The notes under the pieces are model-generated. The model was not told where the DNA came from. It searched no databases and saw only the letters and a program-made list of their open reading frames with translations. From Demequina subtropica (GTDB taxonomy: Bacteria; Actinomycetota; Actinomycetes; Actinomycetales; Demequinaceae), in contig NZ_BBMB01000013.1 of the NCBI RefSeq assembly GCF_000971235.1, positions 1 through 64,000 of the forward strand: a stretch of 64,000 bases of DNA. Direction: 5' to 3'. Shown piece by piece: positions 7,827 through 16,543 of the stretch (its first letter is position 1; the number at the start of each line of letters is the position of its first letter). Both the position numbers and the translations under genes were made by a program.

Positions 7827-9107
7827 GTGCTCGACACCGCCATCATCGGCGCGGGCCCCGCTGGCCTGGCCGCCGCGTACGCGCTCAAGCAGCGCGGCCT
7901 GCCGTATACCCACATCGAGCGCAATCAGGGCATCGGCGGGGTGTGGGACATCGACGCCCCGGGCAGCCCGATGTACGAGTCGGCCCACTTCATCTCCTCC
8001 AAGACCCTCTCGGGCTTCCCCAGCTTCCCCATGCCGGACGCCTACCCCGACTACCCGAACCACCGTCAGATCCTCGCGTACCTGCACGCGTTCGCGGCCA
8101 CGAACGGCCTGGCAGAGGCCATCGAGCTCGACACGGCGGCGGCGAAGGTCGAGCCCACCGGAGACACCTACCGGCTCACGAGGGAGAACGGCCTCACCAC
8201 CGAGCACGCCCAGGTGATCATCGCGTCCGGCGCCCAGTGGATCCCGAACATCCCCCCACTCCCCGGCACATACGAAGGCGAGATCCGCCACACCGTCACC
8301 TACCGCAGCGCCAAAGAACTCGAAGGCAGAAGCGTCCTGGTGGTCGGCGCTGGCAACTCCGGCGCGGACATCGCGTGCGACGCCGCGCGCGCAGCGGACC
8401 ACGCCGCCATCAGCCTCCGCCGCGGCTACCACTTCATCCCTAAGCACGTCTTCGGGATGCCGTCCGACGTCTTCGCGACGGGCGGCCCGACGCTCCCGAT
8501 GTGGCTCGAGCAGCGCGTCTTCGGCGCGATGCTGCGCGTCCTCAACGGAGACGTCACCCGCCTGGGACTGCCCAAGCCCGACCACAAGGTCTTCGAGACG
8601 CATCCGCTCATGAACACGCAGCTGCTTCACCACCTGGGGCACGGCGACATCACGGCCCGCCCGGCCATCAAAGACACCCACGGCACCACCGTGACCTTCA
8701 TGGACGGCTCCACGGAGGACGTCGACCTGATCCTGCTCGCCACCGGCTACCGCCACGAGGTGCCGTACGCGCAGGAACTCCTGGGCTACGACGCCCACCC
8801 CGATCTCTACCTCACCGCCTTCTCACGCCACGCGGGGCTGTACGGCCTCGGCTTCGTGGAGACCAACGGGGCCTCGTACGTCCTCATGGAGCAGCTCGCG
8901 ACGATGATCGCGCAGCACATCGAGGATCGCGAGCAACGCCCCGACCGGTGGATCGAGTTCGAGCGCGTCATCGCGACCGACACCCCCGACCTCACGCGCG
9001 GCGTCCGCTTCGTCGACTCGCCCCGGCACGTCGGCTACGTCGAGTCGACCGCGCTCACCCGCTACCTGCACCGCACCGCCAGGCGCATGGGCTGGAGCAT
9101 CCCGTGA
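7827..9107 (+). CDS. Flavin-containing (FMO/BVMO-like) monooxygenase
   Basis: A 426-residue class B flavoprotein. The FAD-binding GAGPAG lies at the N-terminus, the NADPH-binding GAGNSGAD about residue 170, and between them YEGEIRHTVTY, close to the FMO fingerprint FxGxxxHxxxY. It therefore probably inserts oxygen into a soft nucleophile or ketone; the substrate is unknown. The GTG at 7827 has an AGGAGA SD and places GxGxxG near the start. The open frame extends 96 bases upstream but lacks an SD there. A TAGTCT -10 lies at 7792-7797. The gene overlaps the downstream SDR gene (GTGA), implying a shared pathway. Confidence 0.85.
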   Translation: MLDTAIIGAGPAGLAAAYALKQRGLPYTHIERNQGIGGVWDIDAPGSPMYESAHFISSKTLSGFPSFPMPDAYPDYPNHRQILAYLHAFAATNGLAEAIELDTAAAKVEPTGDTYRLTRENGLTTEHAQVIIASGAQWIPNIPPLPGTYEGEIRHTVTYRSAKELEGRSVLVVGAGNSGADIACDAARAADHAAISLRRGYHFIPKHVFGMPSDVFATGGPTLPMWLEQRVFGAMLRVLNGDVTRLGLPKPDHKVFETHPLMNTQLLHHLGHGDITARPAIKDTHGTTVTFMDGSTEDVDLILLATGYRHEVPYAQELLGYDAHPDLYLTAFSRHAGLYGLGFVETNGASYVLMEQLATMIAQHIEDREQRPDRWIEFERVIATDTPDLTRGVRFVDSPRHVGYVESTALTRYLHRTARRMGWSIP

Positions 9108-9988
9108 GGCGGCCCTTCGACCTCACGGGCCGCATCGTGGTGGTGACCGGCGGCGCTGGCGGGATCGGGCGGGCCTTCAGCGCGGCAGCAGCAGCGCGCG
9201 GCGCACGCATCGTCGTGGTCGACATGAGGGACGATGCGGCACGCGCCGCCGTCGATGCCCTTCCGGGCGGCGCCTCGCGCCACAGCGCCGAGGGGGGCGA
9301 CCTCACCGACCGCGTGCAGGCGGAGGCGATCATCGGTCGCATCGCCGACCGCCATGGCCGCATCGACGTGCTGGTCAACAACGCCGGCATGACCAGCGCC
9401 GCCCGCTTCGACGAGCGCAGCGTCGAGAGCATCGAGCACGAGCTCGCCGTCAACCTCACCGCGCCTCTGGTGCTCACCAGGCTCGCGGTCCCGCTCCTGC
9501 GCGAGGCGCCCGACCCGCGCGTCATCACCACCGTCTCGCTGGGCGGCATCTTCCCGCTCGGCGAGACCCCGATCTACACAGCGAGCAAGTTCGGACTCCG
9601 CGGAGCGATGCTCTCGATCGCGCTCGACATGCGGCACAAGGGCATCACGATGAGCGCGGTGCTTCCCTCCGCGACCGACACGCGGATGCTCCGCCAGGAG
9701 GCGCTCGACGGCGGCAACTCGCTCCAGTTCCAGGACCCTCCGCAGACCCCCGAGCACGTCGCACGGACGATGATGGGCCTGCTCGACCGCCCACGCCTCG
9801 AGGCGTACCCGCGCCCGTCGGAGTCGTGGCTGGTCCGCGCCGCGATGCTGGCGCCCGGCGCTCTCCCCCGGCTCATGCCTCTGTTCCGGGGCCGTGGAGA
9901 GCGCGGACAGGCGCGCTACGTACGCGAGCTCCGTCAACGCGGGCTGGTGCGCACCGTGGACGGCGCGGAGGTCGCGGTCGAGGACTGA
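9104..9988 (+). CDS. Short-chain dehydrogenase/reductase (SDR)
   Basis: A 294-residue classical SDR. It has TGGAGGIG (cofactor glycine motif) near residue 15, NNAG about residue 90, a serine in VSLGG and the catalytic YTASK with Tyr and Lys. The basic stretch after the second strand is weak (VVDMRDD), so NAD(H) preference is plausible. A C-terminal extension of about 50 residues with a hydrophobic stretch (LVRAAMLAPGALPRLM) could allow membrane contact. GTG 9104 overlaps the stop of the monooxygenase gene (GTGA), so the two are coupled and may oxidise or reduce the same lipid-like or ketone substrate. It converges on a diguanylate cyclase gene. Confidence 0.88.
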   Translation: MRRPFDLTGRIVVVTGGAGGIGRAFSAAAAARGARIVVVDMRDDAARAAVDALPGGASRHSAEGGDLTDRVQAEAIIGRIADRHGRIDVLVNNAGMTSAARFDERSVESIEHELAVNLTAPLVLTRLAVPLLREAPDPRVITTVSLGGIFPLGETPIYTASKFGLRGAMLSIALDMRHKGITMSAVLPSATDTRMLRQEALDGGNSLQFQDPPQTPEHVARTMMGLLDRPRLEAYPRPSESWLVRAAMLAPGALPRLMPLFRGRGERGQARYVRELRQRGLVRTVDGAEVAVED

Positions 9989-10006
9989 GGCGGGAGCGGA
10001 AGCGCC

Positions 10007-11182
10007 TCAGACGCCGCGAGGCGCCTCGTCGGCGGCATGCTCCGGCGCGCGGTAGACGACCTCGGTGTTGCGTCCGGCGCGCTTGGCCTCGTAGAGGGCC
10101 TCGTCGGCCCGCGCCATGAGGATCGCGAGCCCGAGGCCGGGCTCCGCGGCGGCGAGCCCGTGGCTCGCGGTCGGCATCGCACCGCATTCGGCCCTGCAGT
10201 ACTCGCCGTACCGCAGCGTGACCTCGCGGGCGCGGGCCGCGGCTTCCTCGACGTCGATGTCCTGCAGGACGATGACGAACTCGTCGCCGCCCAGGCGTCC
10301 CAGGATGTCCTCGGGCCCGAGCGCCTCGCGCCACGCGCGTGCGAACGACACCAGGGCGCGGTCGCCTTCGGCGTGCCCGCGGGAGTCGTTCACGGACTTG
10401 AAGCGGTCGAGGTCCGCCATGACGAACACGAGCCGCCGCGAGGAGTCCCACGTCAGGACCGCCTGCTCCGCTCGCTGGTAGAGCTCTCCGCGGTTGAGCA
10501 CGCCGGTGAGATCGTCGGTGACGGCACGATGCTCGAGCTCGGCCCGCGAGTGCACGTGCGCGAGCTGGCTGACGGCCTGGGTCACCGTGGCGACCGACAC
10601 CATCTGGATCAGCGCGGTCACGCCGCTGCCCGCGATCGTGGCGAAGGCAGCGCTCTCGGGCCCTTGGAGGAAGAAGATGACCCAACGAACGGTGTAGAAG
10701 ACCGTGAGGAAGGACGCGACCGCTGCCATCAGCCTGACCTCGGTACGGCCGAGCCTCCCGTTGTGCCGCCACAGCTCGTATGCCGTCGATCCAGCGCAAC
10801 CGCCGAGTGCGATGAGCATGTACGCGCCGCCGGCCCAGGAGTTCTCCGCGGGGCCCTCGAGCAGCGTCGACACCCCGGCACCGACGACGACCGTCGAGAA
10901 GAGCCACCAGGGCAGCGACTCTCCGCGCACGCGTAGCGCGGTCGCGATCATCAGGCATCCGCCCGCCACCGCCGCCATGTTTGCGAGCGGAGACGTGTAC
11001 GCCTGGACCGGCGTGCCATCGCCGACATACAGGGCTGTCCCCAGCGTGAAGGCGACCAGCGACCCGAGCCACGTCGCCGCGACCGAGCCGCGACCGTCGC
11101 GCCGTGCCGCGATCCCGGTGTAGAGCATCGCCAGGAGGACCAGCAGCGCGAGCGCGATCCGCATGCTCAGCTCGTCGATCAC
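10007..11182 (-). CDS. Membrane diguanylate cyclase (GGDEF), copy 1
   Basis: A 391-residue protein with about seven hydrophobic segments in residues 1-200 and a cytoplasmic GGDEF domain after it. MADLDRFKSVNDSRGH and GRLGGDEFVIVL show an intact active site for making cyclic di-GMP from two GTP. The inhibitory I-site position five residues before the motif reads GPED, so the RxxD arginine is missing and product inhibition is probably weak. The GTG start at 11182 overlaps the upstream paralogue's stop (GTGA). The sensory input is unknown; the membrane part resembles integral 7-TM sensor modules. Confidence 0.88.
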   Translation of the reverse strand: MIDELSMRIALALLVLLAMLYTGIAARRDGRGSVAATWLGSLVAFTLGTALYVGDGTPVQAYTSPLANMAAVAGGCLMIATALRVRGESLPWWLFSTVVVGAGVSTLLEGPAENSWAGGAYMLIALGGCAGSTAYELWRHNGRLGRTEVRLMAAVASFLTVFYTVRWVIFFLQGPESAAFATIAGSGVTALIQMVSVATVTQAVSQLAHVHSRAELEHRAVTDDLTGVLNRGELYQRAEQAVLTWDSSRRLVFVMADLDRFKSVNDSRGHAEGDRALVSFARAWREALGPEDILGRLGGDEFVIVLQDIDVEEAAARAREVTLRYGEYCRAECGAMPTASHGLAAAEPGLGLAILMARADEALYEAKRAGRNTEVVYRAPEHAADEAPRGV

Positions 11183-12372
11183 GAGGTGGCCTCATGCGGC
11201 AGCGCGCCACGTCCGTGGGAGCGGACCGCGCCTCCCCGCGCGGCCTTCGCCTCGTACAGCGCCATGTCGGCACGCCCCACGAGCACCGTGACGCTCGTCT
11301 CGGGCTCGACCACAGCGATCCCGTAGCTCGCGGTCGGCACGAGCGTCACATGCTCGGCCGCCGCGTCCTCGAGGCGCGGCGCGAGCGATGCGATGCGAGC
11401 ACGCGCGCCCTCGACGTCCACGTTGCGCAGCAGCGCGAGGAACTCATCGCCGCCGAGCCGCCCGAACAGGTCGCCCGGCTCGAGAGCCGACCTCCAGGCG
11501 TCGGTGAAGGCGATGAGCGCGCGGTCGCCCGCGGCGTGCCCCCACCCGTCGTTGAGCTCCTTGAAATGATCGAGGTCGCAGGCCACGAGGACGCATGGCA
11601 CCGTGCGCGCATCGGCGACGCCGTCCTGGATCCGCTCCATGAGCGCGGTGCGCGACAGCACGCCCGTGAGGTCGTCGGTGGTGGCGCGCCTGACCAGGTC
11701 GACGCGGCGACGGTTCTCGCCGAGCGCCGCCATCGCGAAGGTCACCGTGGCGACCACGCCGATCTGCACGAGCGCCGTCGCGGCGACGCCGAACGAGGTG
11801 CCGAACGCCCCTTCCTCCGGACCTTCGATGGTCAGGTCGATCCAGCGCCCGACGTAGACGAGGGCCAGGACTACACCGGCCGCGAAGAAGGCCGTGTAGG
11901 CACGCCTCTCGACCAGCGCATCGGCCGCGTCGGCGACGTCCAGGCGCCCCCGCTCGATCCACATCTCGACCGCGACCGTGCCGTAGACCCCCGCGAGCAT
12001 CGTGTACATGAAGGCGGAGCCCGCCCACTCGTTCGCGCCCGGGCCGTCGACCGCGGCGGCGGCGATGGTGCCGGCGATCATGAAGGCCTCGGGGAACCAC
12101 GGCACCTTGAGGCCGCGGATGGCACGGGTCGCGTTGAAGACGGACAGGACGGCCGCCACCCCCACGGCATTGCCGAGCGGCACCAGCAGCCACTGCAGCG
12201 AGGTGCCGTTGCCCATGTCGAACAGCAGGCTCACGATGGTGAGGATCATGGTCGCGCCCCACCAGCGGGGCGCCGTGGAGGACCACGCACGTGCCACCGA
12301 GCCGAGCGTGTGGATGAGCGACAGCGCGACGACGACGCCGAGTGCCACTCGCACGCTCGTCGGGTCGATCAT
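11179..12372 (-). CDS. Membrane diguanylate cyclase (GGDEF), copy 2
   Basis: A 397-residue paralogue of the downstream gene with the same layout: about seven membrane helices and then a GGDEF domain (CDLDHFKELNDGWGH, GRLGGDEFLALL). The I-site reads EPGD, again lacking Arg. Start ATG 12372 (MIDPTSVRV) was chosen because the same MID... start occurs in copy 1 and a GGTGAG stretch precedes it; the open frame runs about 66 bases further upstream. The two genes form a tandem duplication with coupled translation. Their matching membrane halves suggest related but separately tuned signals. Confidence 0.88.
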   Translation of the reverse strand: MIDPTSVRVALGVVVALSLIHTLGSVARAWSSTAPRWWGATMILTIVSLLFDMGNGTSLQWLLVPLGNAVGVAAVLSVFNATRAIRGLKVPWFPEAFMIAGTIAAAAVDGPGANEWAGSAFMYTMLAGVYGTVAVEMWIERGRLDVADAADALVERRAYTAFFAAGVVLALVYVGRWIDLTIEGPEEGAFGTSFGVAATALVQIGVVATVTFAMAALGENRRRVDLVRRATTDDLTGVLSRTALMERIQDGVADARTVPCVLVACDLDHFKELNDGWGHAAGDRALIAFTDAWRSALEPGDLFGRLGGDEFLALLRNVDVEGARARIASLAPRLEDAAAEHVTLVPTASYGIAVVEPETSVTVLVGRADMALYEAKAARGGAVRSHGRGALPHEATS

Positions 12373-12488
12373 GGTGCTCACCGTAGGCGCGCGAGCGTGC
12401 GCGAATCCACGAGTGTGGGGAACCCCACAACCCCTCAACCGGGCGCCGGGACCTTCGCCTTGGGCGCGGCACCTGGAGGCGCAACGCC

Positions 12489-12494
12489 TACGCT
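12489..12494 (+). promoter_or_regulatory. Candidate -10 box for a leaderless transcript
   Basis: TACGCT lies 6 bases before ATG 12501, so transcription would begin at or next to the start codon. No SD is present before this ATG, consistent with leaderless translation. Confidence 0.4.
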
Positions 12495-12500
12495 AGTGCC

Positions 12501-13511
12501 ATGTCACGTGTCCTCATCACCGCGTTCGAACCGCTGCCGAGCATCGTGGGCGACGGCGCGGCCGACGCGTCCCGCATCCTGGCGGAGACGTGGCAGGGCT
12601 CCGCCGAGATCGTCGCGCGCGACCTCATCCCGGCCTACACCGAGTCCTCACGTCGTCTCCGGGCCTCGGTGGCCAAGCACCTCCCGGATGCCGTCCTGGT
12701 GGTCGCCACCGATCCGGAGGCGACCACCATCACGGTCGAGCGGCTCGCGGTCAACCTCGACGACGCCCCCTTCCCCGACGCGCACGGCGCGCAGCCGATC
12801 GACTCCCCGGTGGTCGCCGGCGCCCCCGCGGGCCTGTGGACCACGCTGCCCGCGCGCGAGATCGTGGAGGCGCTGGTGGCCCGCGGCCTGCCCGCGCGCC
12901 TCTCGGTCAACGCGGGAGGCGGCCTCGCCAACCACGTGTTCTACGTGCTGCAGCGCGAGCTGGCCGAATGGGGCGTGCCGAGCGGGCTGGTCCGGGTGCC
13001 TCCGACCGCGCCCACCGCCGCGGGAGCCCTCGCGCTGCCGGTGGAGGTTCTCGCCGAGGCCCTGCGCACGGTGGTCCAGACCGTCCTGGGCGAGGCGCCC
13101 CCGGAGGAAGAGCCCGCCCCGGAGCCCGAGCTCGAACCCGCCTTCGACCCCGAGGCCACGCAGCCGTTCCTCATGGCGATCCAGGAGCCGATCGCCGAGG
13201 CGCCCGCGGCGCCGCCGCGCATGGTCACGCCCACGCTCGCACCGCTCGCCGACGAGCCGCCGGCCGCGCCGCCCGCGCCCGAGCCGTCCCTTCCCCCGGC
13301 CGCGGGACGCCCCGAGGAGCCTCCGGTGCTGGTCCCGCCGTGGGGGCCCACCTCGAGCGACGTGCCCGTGTACGAGCCGCCGGTGCCCGCCCCCACCAGG
13401 GAGACGCGCCCGGATACCGCCGCCCGGCCCGACGTCGATGCGGATCCCCAGGACGAGCCGACACGCCACCCCACGTGGGACGAGATCATCTCGGGCAAGA
13501 CCACCGACTGA
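12501..13511 (+). CDS. Pyroglutamyl-peptidase I-like pseudoenzyme with proline-rich tail
   Basis: A 336-residue protein. Residues 1-190 follow the pyrrolidone-carboxylate peptidase (Pcp) fold: VLITAFEPLPS, DPEATTITVERLAVNLDD, QPIDSPVVAGAPAGLWTTLP and SVNAGGGLANHVFYVL. Compared with active Pcp, Glu is kept (E80), but the nucleophilic Cys in the VCNH position is Ala143 and the catalytic His in the HVP position is Arg165, so peptidase activity is not expected. Residues 195-336 are a Pro/Glu/Ala-rich, probably disordered tail absent from Pcp enzymes. The next gene is 40 bases away. A binding or scaffold role is inferred; I know of no assigned function. Confidence 0.75.
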   Translation: MSRVLITAFEPLPSIVGDGAADASRILAETWQGSAEIVARDLIPAYTESSRRLRASVAKHLPDAVLVVATDPEATTITVERLAVNLDDAPFPDAHGAQPIDSPVVAGAPAGLWTTLPAREIVEALVARGLPARLSVNAGGGLANHVFYVLQRELAEWGVPSGLVRVPPTAPTAAGALALPVEVLAEALRTVVQTVLGEAPPEEEPAPEPELEPAFDPEATQPFLMAIQEPIAEAPAAPPRMVTPTLAPLADEPPAAPPAPEPSLPPAAGRPEEPPVLVPPWGPTSSDVPVYEPPVPAPTRETRPDTAARPDVDADPQDEPTRHPTWDEIISGKTTD

Positions 13512-13551
13512 CGCCACCGCTCCCCCGCACCCCGCCTATCCAGGAGGTTCG

Positions 13552-14163
13552 ATGGCCGACGGCCTCGCGACCAGCGTGACGCTCACCCTGCCCCCGTGGC
13601 TCATCGCGGAGCTGCCGTCGCTGCCCGACGTGCTCGCGACGCCCGAGGAGCAGATGGCGCTCGTGCATCGTCTCGCGGACCGCAACTGGCGCGAGGGCGG
13701 CGGCGGGCCGTTCGCCGCGATCGTGGTCGAGGCGGGCAGCGGACGGCTTGTCTCGGTCGGCGTCAACGTCGTGCTCGGCACGGGCATCAGCGCCGGCCAT
13801 GCCGAGGTGGTCGCGCTCGCGCTCGCCCAGCGACGGCTCGGCTCGTGGGACCTCGGCGCGGACCACGACCTCGCGCTCGTGGTGAACTGGCGCCCGTGCG
13901 TCCAGTGCTACGGCGCGGCCCTGTGGTCGGGCGTGAAGCATCTGGTGGTCGCCGGAGAGGGACCCGAGCTCGAGCAGCTCACGCGCTTCGATGAGGGTCC
14001 CGTGGTCGCCGACTGGGCCGAGCAGTTCGAGGCCCGCGGGATCGAGGTGACCTCGAACGTGCTCCGCGACGAGGCGCTCGCGGTGTACCGCGCCTACGGC
14101 GAGTCCGCCTCGACGGTCTACAACGCGCGCGGGACCGGCCCGATCGAGGCACCCCTCTCCTGA
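13552..14163 (+). CDS. Nucleoside/deoxycytidylate-type deaminase
   Basis: A 203-residue zinc-dependent deaminase. The catalytic signatures are GHAEVV (His83, Glu85) and PCVQC (Cys116, Cys119), giving the standard zinc triad and proton shuttle of the CDA superfamily. The spacing and the N-terminal helical extension look more like guanine/tRNA-adenosine or riboflavin-type deaminases than plain cytidine deaminase; the substrate is unresolved. ATG 13552 has a strong AGGAGG SD. The frame stays open far upstream only as a shadow of other genes. It lies downstream of the Pcp-like gene and probably in the same transcript. Confidence 0.82.
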   Translation: MADGLATSVTLTLPPWLIAELPSLPDVLATPEEQMALVHRLADRNWREGGGGPFAAIVVEAGSGRLVSVGVNVVLGTGISAGHAEVVALALAQRRLGSWDLGADHDLALVVNWRPCVQCYGAALWSGVKHLVVAGEGPELEQLTRFDEGPVVADWAEQFEARGIEVTSNVLRDEALAVYRAYGESASTVYNARGTGPIEAPLS

Positions 14164-14175
14164 GGACGAGGCCCG

Positions 14176-15525
14176 TCAGCGCGTGGGCACCTTGACGAAG
14201 AGCATGCTCACGAACCCCGCGAGGACCACGGCGACGATGCCGAGCACGCCCCAGATGGTCTCGTGGGTGAGGGTGATCGCGACCCACCACATCGCCGGCG
14301 CGAGGAACGAGACCGCGCGTCCCGTGGTCGCATAGAGCCCGAAGATCTCGCCCTGCTTGCCCGGGGGGCTGATGCGCGCGAGCAGCGACCGCGACGCCGA
14401 CTGCACGGGTCCCACGAACAGGCACAGCGTCAGTCCCGCGATCCAGAAGACCACGGGTCCGAGCGGCTCGAGGAACGCGACCGCGAGTCCCGCGACCACC
14501 ATGCCGGCGAGCGACCACAGGATGAGGCGGCGCGGACCGAAGCGGTCGTCGATCAGGCCCGACGCCATCGTCGCCACGCCCGCGACCAGGTTGGCCGCGA
14601 CCCCGAAGTACATGACCTGGCTCTCGGAGAAGCCGTACGCGACCGACGCGATGATCGCTCCGAAGGTGAACACGCCGGCGAGGCCGTCGCGGTAGACGGC
14701 GCTCGACAGCAGGAACCACAGCGTGTGACGCTCCTCGCGCCACAGCCGCACCAGGTCGCGCCACAGGCGCGCGTAGCCGCCCAGGAAGGACACGGGCGCC
14801 CGCCCGGTGCCCGGCGCCTCCGGCACATAGCGGAAGAGGGGCCATGCAAACGCGATGGTCCACACCGCGCACCCCACCGCGATGATCCGGTAGGCCATGC
14901 CGTTGGACGTGTCCATGCCGAACCAGTCCAGCTCGGTCAGCACCACCACCAGCACCAGGGCGACGATGCCACCCGTGTAGCCGAAGCCCCAGCCCAGACC
15001 CGACACGCGGCCCATGGTGCGCGGCGTGGTCACCTGGGTGATCAGCGCGTTGTAGTGCACGCCGCCGATCTCCGAGAAGATCGAGCCGATCGCGATGAGC
15101 CCGGCGCCGACCACGAAGTACGCGGGCGCCGCCTGCACGAAGTACAGGCCCGCCATGCAGACCACGAGCAGCGCGGTGCACCACGCGAGCCAACGCTTGC
15201 GCCGGCCCGAGGTGTCCGCCCGCTGACCGATCACCGGGGCGAGCACCGCGATCACCACGGCCGCGAGCGTCATCGCGAGCCCGAAGGATCCGGACAGGTC
15301 CGCCTTGGCCGCCTCGTAGGCAGGGTCGTCCTCCCCGAGCGCCACGACCGCGGGATCCATGAACGAGTCCGAGACGAGGTAGAGCGCGGCGAACACGAAC
15401 GTGATGATCACGGAGTTGTACGGCTGGGTCGCCCAGTCCCACAGCGCCCACGCGAAGACCCGGCCGCGCGGGACGCGACGGTCCTCGACGCCGGGCTCCG
15501 GTGACGTCGTCGTCTCGGATGTCAT
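14176..15525 (-). CDS. UMF1-family MFS transporter
   Basis: A 449-residue major facilitator with about 12 hydrophobic segments, belonging to the UMF1/Atg22-like family. The N-terminal WALWDWATQPYNSVIITFVF is characteristic, and GQRADTSGRRKRWL (loop 2-3) is the MFS A-motif region. Characterised relatives export amino acids from vacuoles; the bacterial substrates are unknown. ATG 15525 was chosen because it gives a short cytoplasmic N-terminus before the first helix; the frame opens about 100 bases further upstream. It is divergent from a hydrolase gene 91 bases away and converges on the deaminase gene. Confidence 0.85.
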   Translation of the reverse strand: MTSETTTSPEPGVEDRRVPRGRVFAWALWDWATQPYNSVIITFVFAALYLVSDSFMDPAVVALGEDDPAYEAAKADLSGSFGLAMTLAAVVIAVLAPVIGQRADTSGRRKRWLAWCTALLVVCMAGLYFVQAAPAYFVVGAGLIAIGSIFSEIGGVHYNALITQVTTPRTMGRVSGLGWGFGYTGGIVALVLVVVLTELDWFGMDTSNGMAYRIIAVGCAVWTIAFAWPLFRYVPEAPGTGRAPVSFLGGYARLWRDLVRLWREERHTLWFLLSSAVYRDGLAGVFTFGAIIASVAYGFSESQVMYFGVAANLVAGVATMASGLIDDRFGPRRLILWSLAGMVVAGLAVAFLEPLGPVVFWIAGLTLCLFVGPVQSASRSLLARISPPGKQGEIFGLYATTGRAVSFLAPAMWWVAITLTHETIWGVLGIVAVVLAGFVSMLFVKVPTR

Positions 15526-15616
15526 GCGCCAAGAGTGCCCGGCCCCGGTGAAGGATGCACGACCAACACGCGAACGAGGGATGAACACCGGCCGCCGAGG
15601 TGGCACGATCGGAGGC

Positions 15617-16543
15617 ATGGACCCCATCGCGACCTGGGATGACGATGTGCTCGCCGGGTTCGAGGCGCGCGCCCTGGGCCCCGCGACGCTGGTGCGCTCC
15701 GCCGCTCCCCCGGCTGCGCCGCGCTGGGCCGTGCTCCACGTCCACGGCTACAACGACTACTTCTTCCAGGCCCACCTCGCCCGGTTCTTCGAGGAGCATC
15801 GCCTGGCGTTCCACGCGGTCGACATGCGCCGCGCCGGACGGTCGCTCCGGGAGGGCGACGTTCCTCACCTCATCGCGAGCATCGACGAGCTCGGCGACGA
15901 CATCGCGGCGGCGGCCGATGCGGTGGCCGGCGCGCATCCCGGCCTCCCCCTGGTGGTCCACGCGCACTCCAACGGGGGCCTCGCGGCCGCGATCTGGGCC
16001 TCGGCGCGGCCTCACGCCGCCCTCGCGGGCCTGATCCTCGACAGCCCGTACTTCGCGCGCGCCGGCACGCGCGCCGAGCGCATCGGCCTGCGCGCCGTGC
16101 CGCTGCTCGCGCGGGCCAGGCCTCGCATGATCCTGCACGACGCGCCGTCCCACTACGCCGCCCATCTGCTCACCGAGGCGGGCGGCGCGTGGGGCTTCGA
16201 CGTCGCCTGGAAGAACCCCGCCGGGGTGCCTGCGCGCGCCGCGTGGCTCGCGGCGGTGCTCGACGCCCAGTCGCGCGTGGCGCGCGGGCTCGACATCGCG
16301 GTGCCGGTGCTCGTCGCGCGCTCGCACTCCACCGGACCGGACTCTCCCGACAACCCCCTGCTGGGGCTCCAGGACACCGTGGTCGACGTGAGCGCGATCG
16401 CGCGGCTCGCTCCGCGGCTCGGCCCCCGCGTGCGCGAGGCCCTCGTCACGGGCGGGGTCCACGAGCTCTCCCTGTCCTCCCCCGTTCCCCGCGCGGCCTA
16501 CCTAGCCGCCATCGCATCCTGGTTGCCGGAGGTGATCGCATGA
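15617..16543 (+). CDS. Alpha/beta hydrolase (serine aminopeptidase S33-like lysophospholipase)
   Basis: A 308-residue cytosolic alpha/beta hydrolase. VLHVHGYNDYFFQ (39-51) forms the oxyanion region, HAHSNGG (115-121) the nucleophile elbow with Ser118, ARSHSTGPDS the acid region, and GGVHELSLS the catalytic His. This layout is that of monoacylglycerol-lipase/lysophospholipase-type enzymes. ATG 15617 follows GGAGG. The stop overlaps the following GDPD gene (ATGA), so the pair probably acts in sequence on phospholipids: deacylation, then glycerophosphodiester hydrolysis. That pathway is an inference from coupling. Confidence 0.82.
   Translation: MDPIATWDDDVLAGFEARALGPATLVRSAAPPAAPRWAVLHVHGYNDYFFQAHLARFFEEHRLAFHAVDMRRAGRSLREGDVPHLIASIDELGDDIAAAADAVAGAHPGLPLVVHAHSNGGLAAAIWASARPHAALAGLILDSPYFARAGTRAERIGLRAVPLLARARPRMILHDAPSHYAAHLLTEAGGAWGFDVAWKNPAGVPARAAWLAAVLDAQSRVARGLDIAVPVLVARSHSTGPDSPDNPLLGLQDTVVDVSAIARLAPRLGPRVREALVTGGVHELSLSSPVPRAAYLAAIASWLPEVIA

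Noticed and set aside
12501-13511. Active pyroglutamyl-peptidase I
   Set aside because: Catalytic Cys and His positions are Ala and Arg.
11104-14163. A 1019-residue plus-strand frame
   Set aside because: It runs antisense to a diguanylate cyclase and out of phase with the Pcp-like gene; only its last 203 residues (the deaminase) are real.
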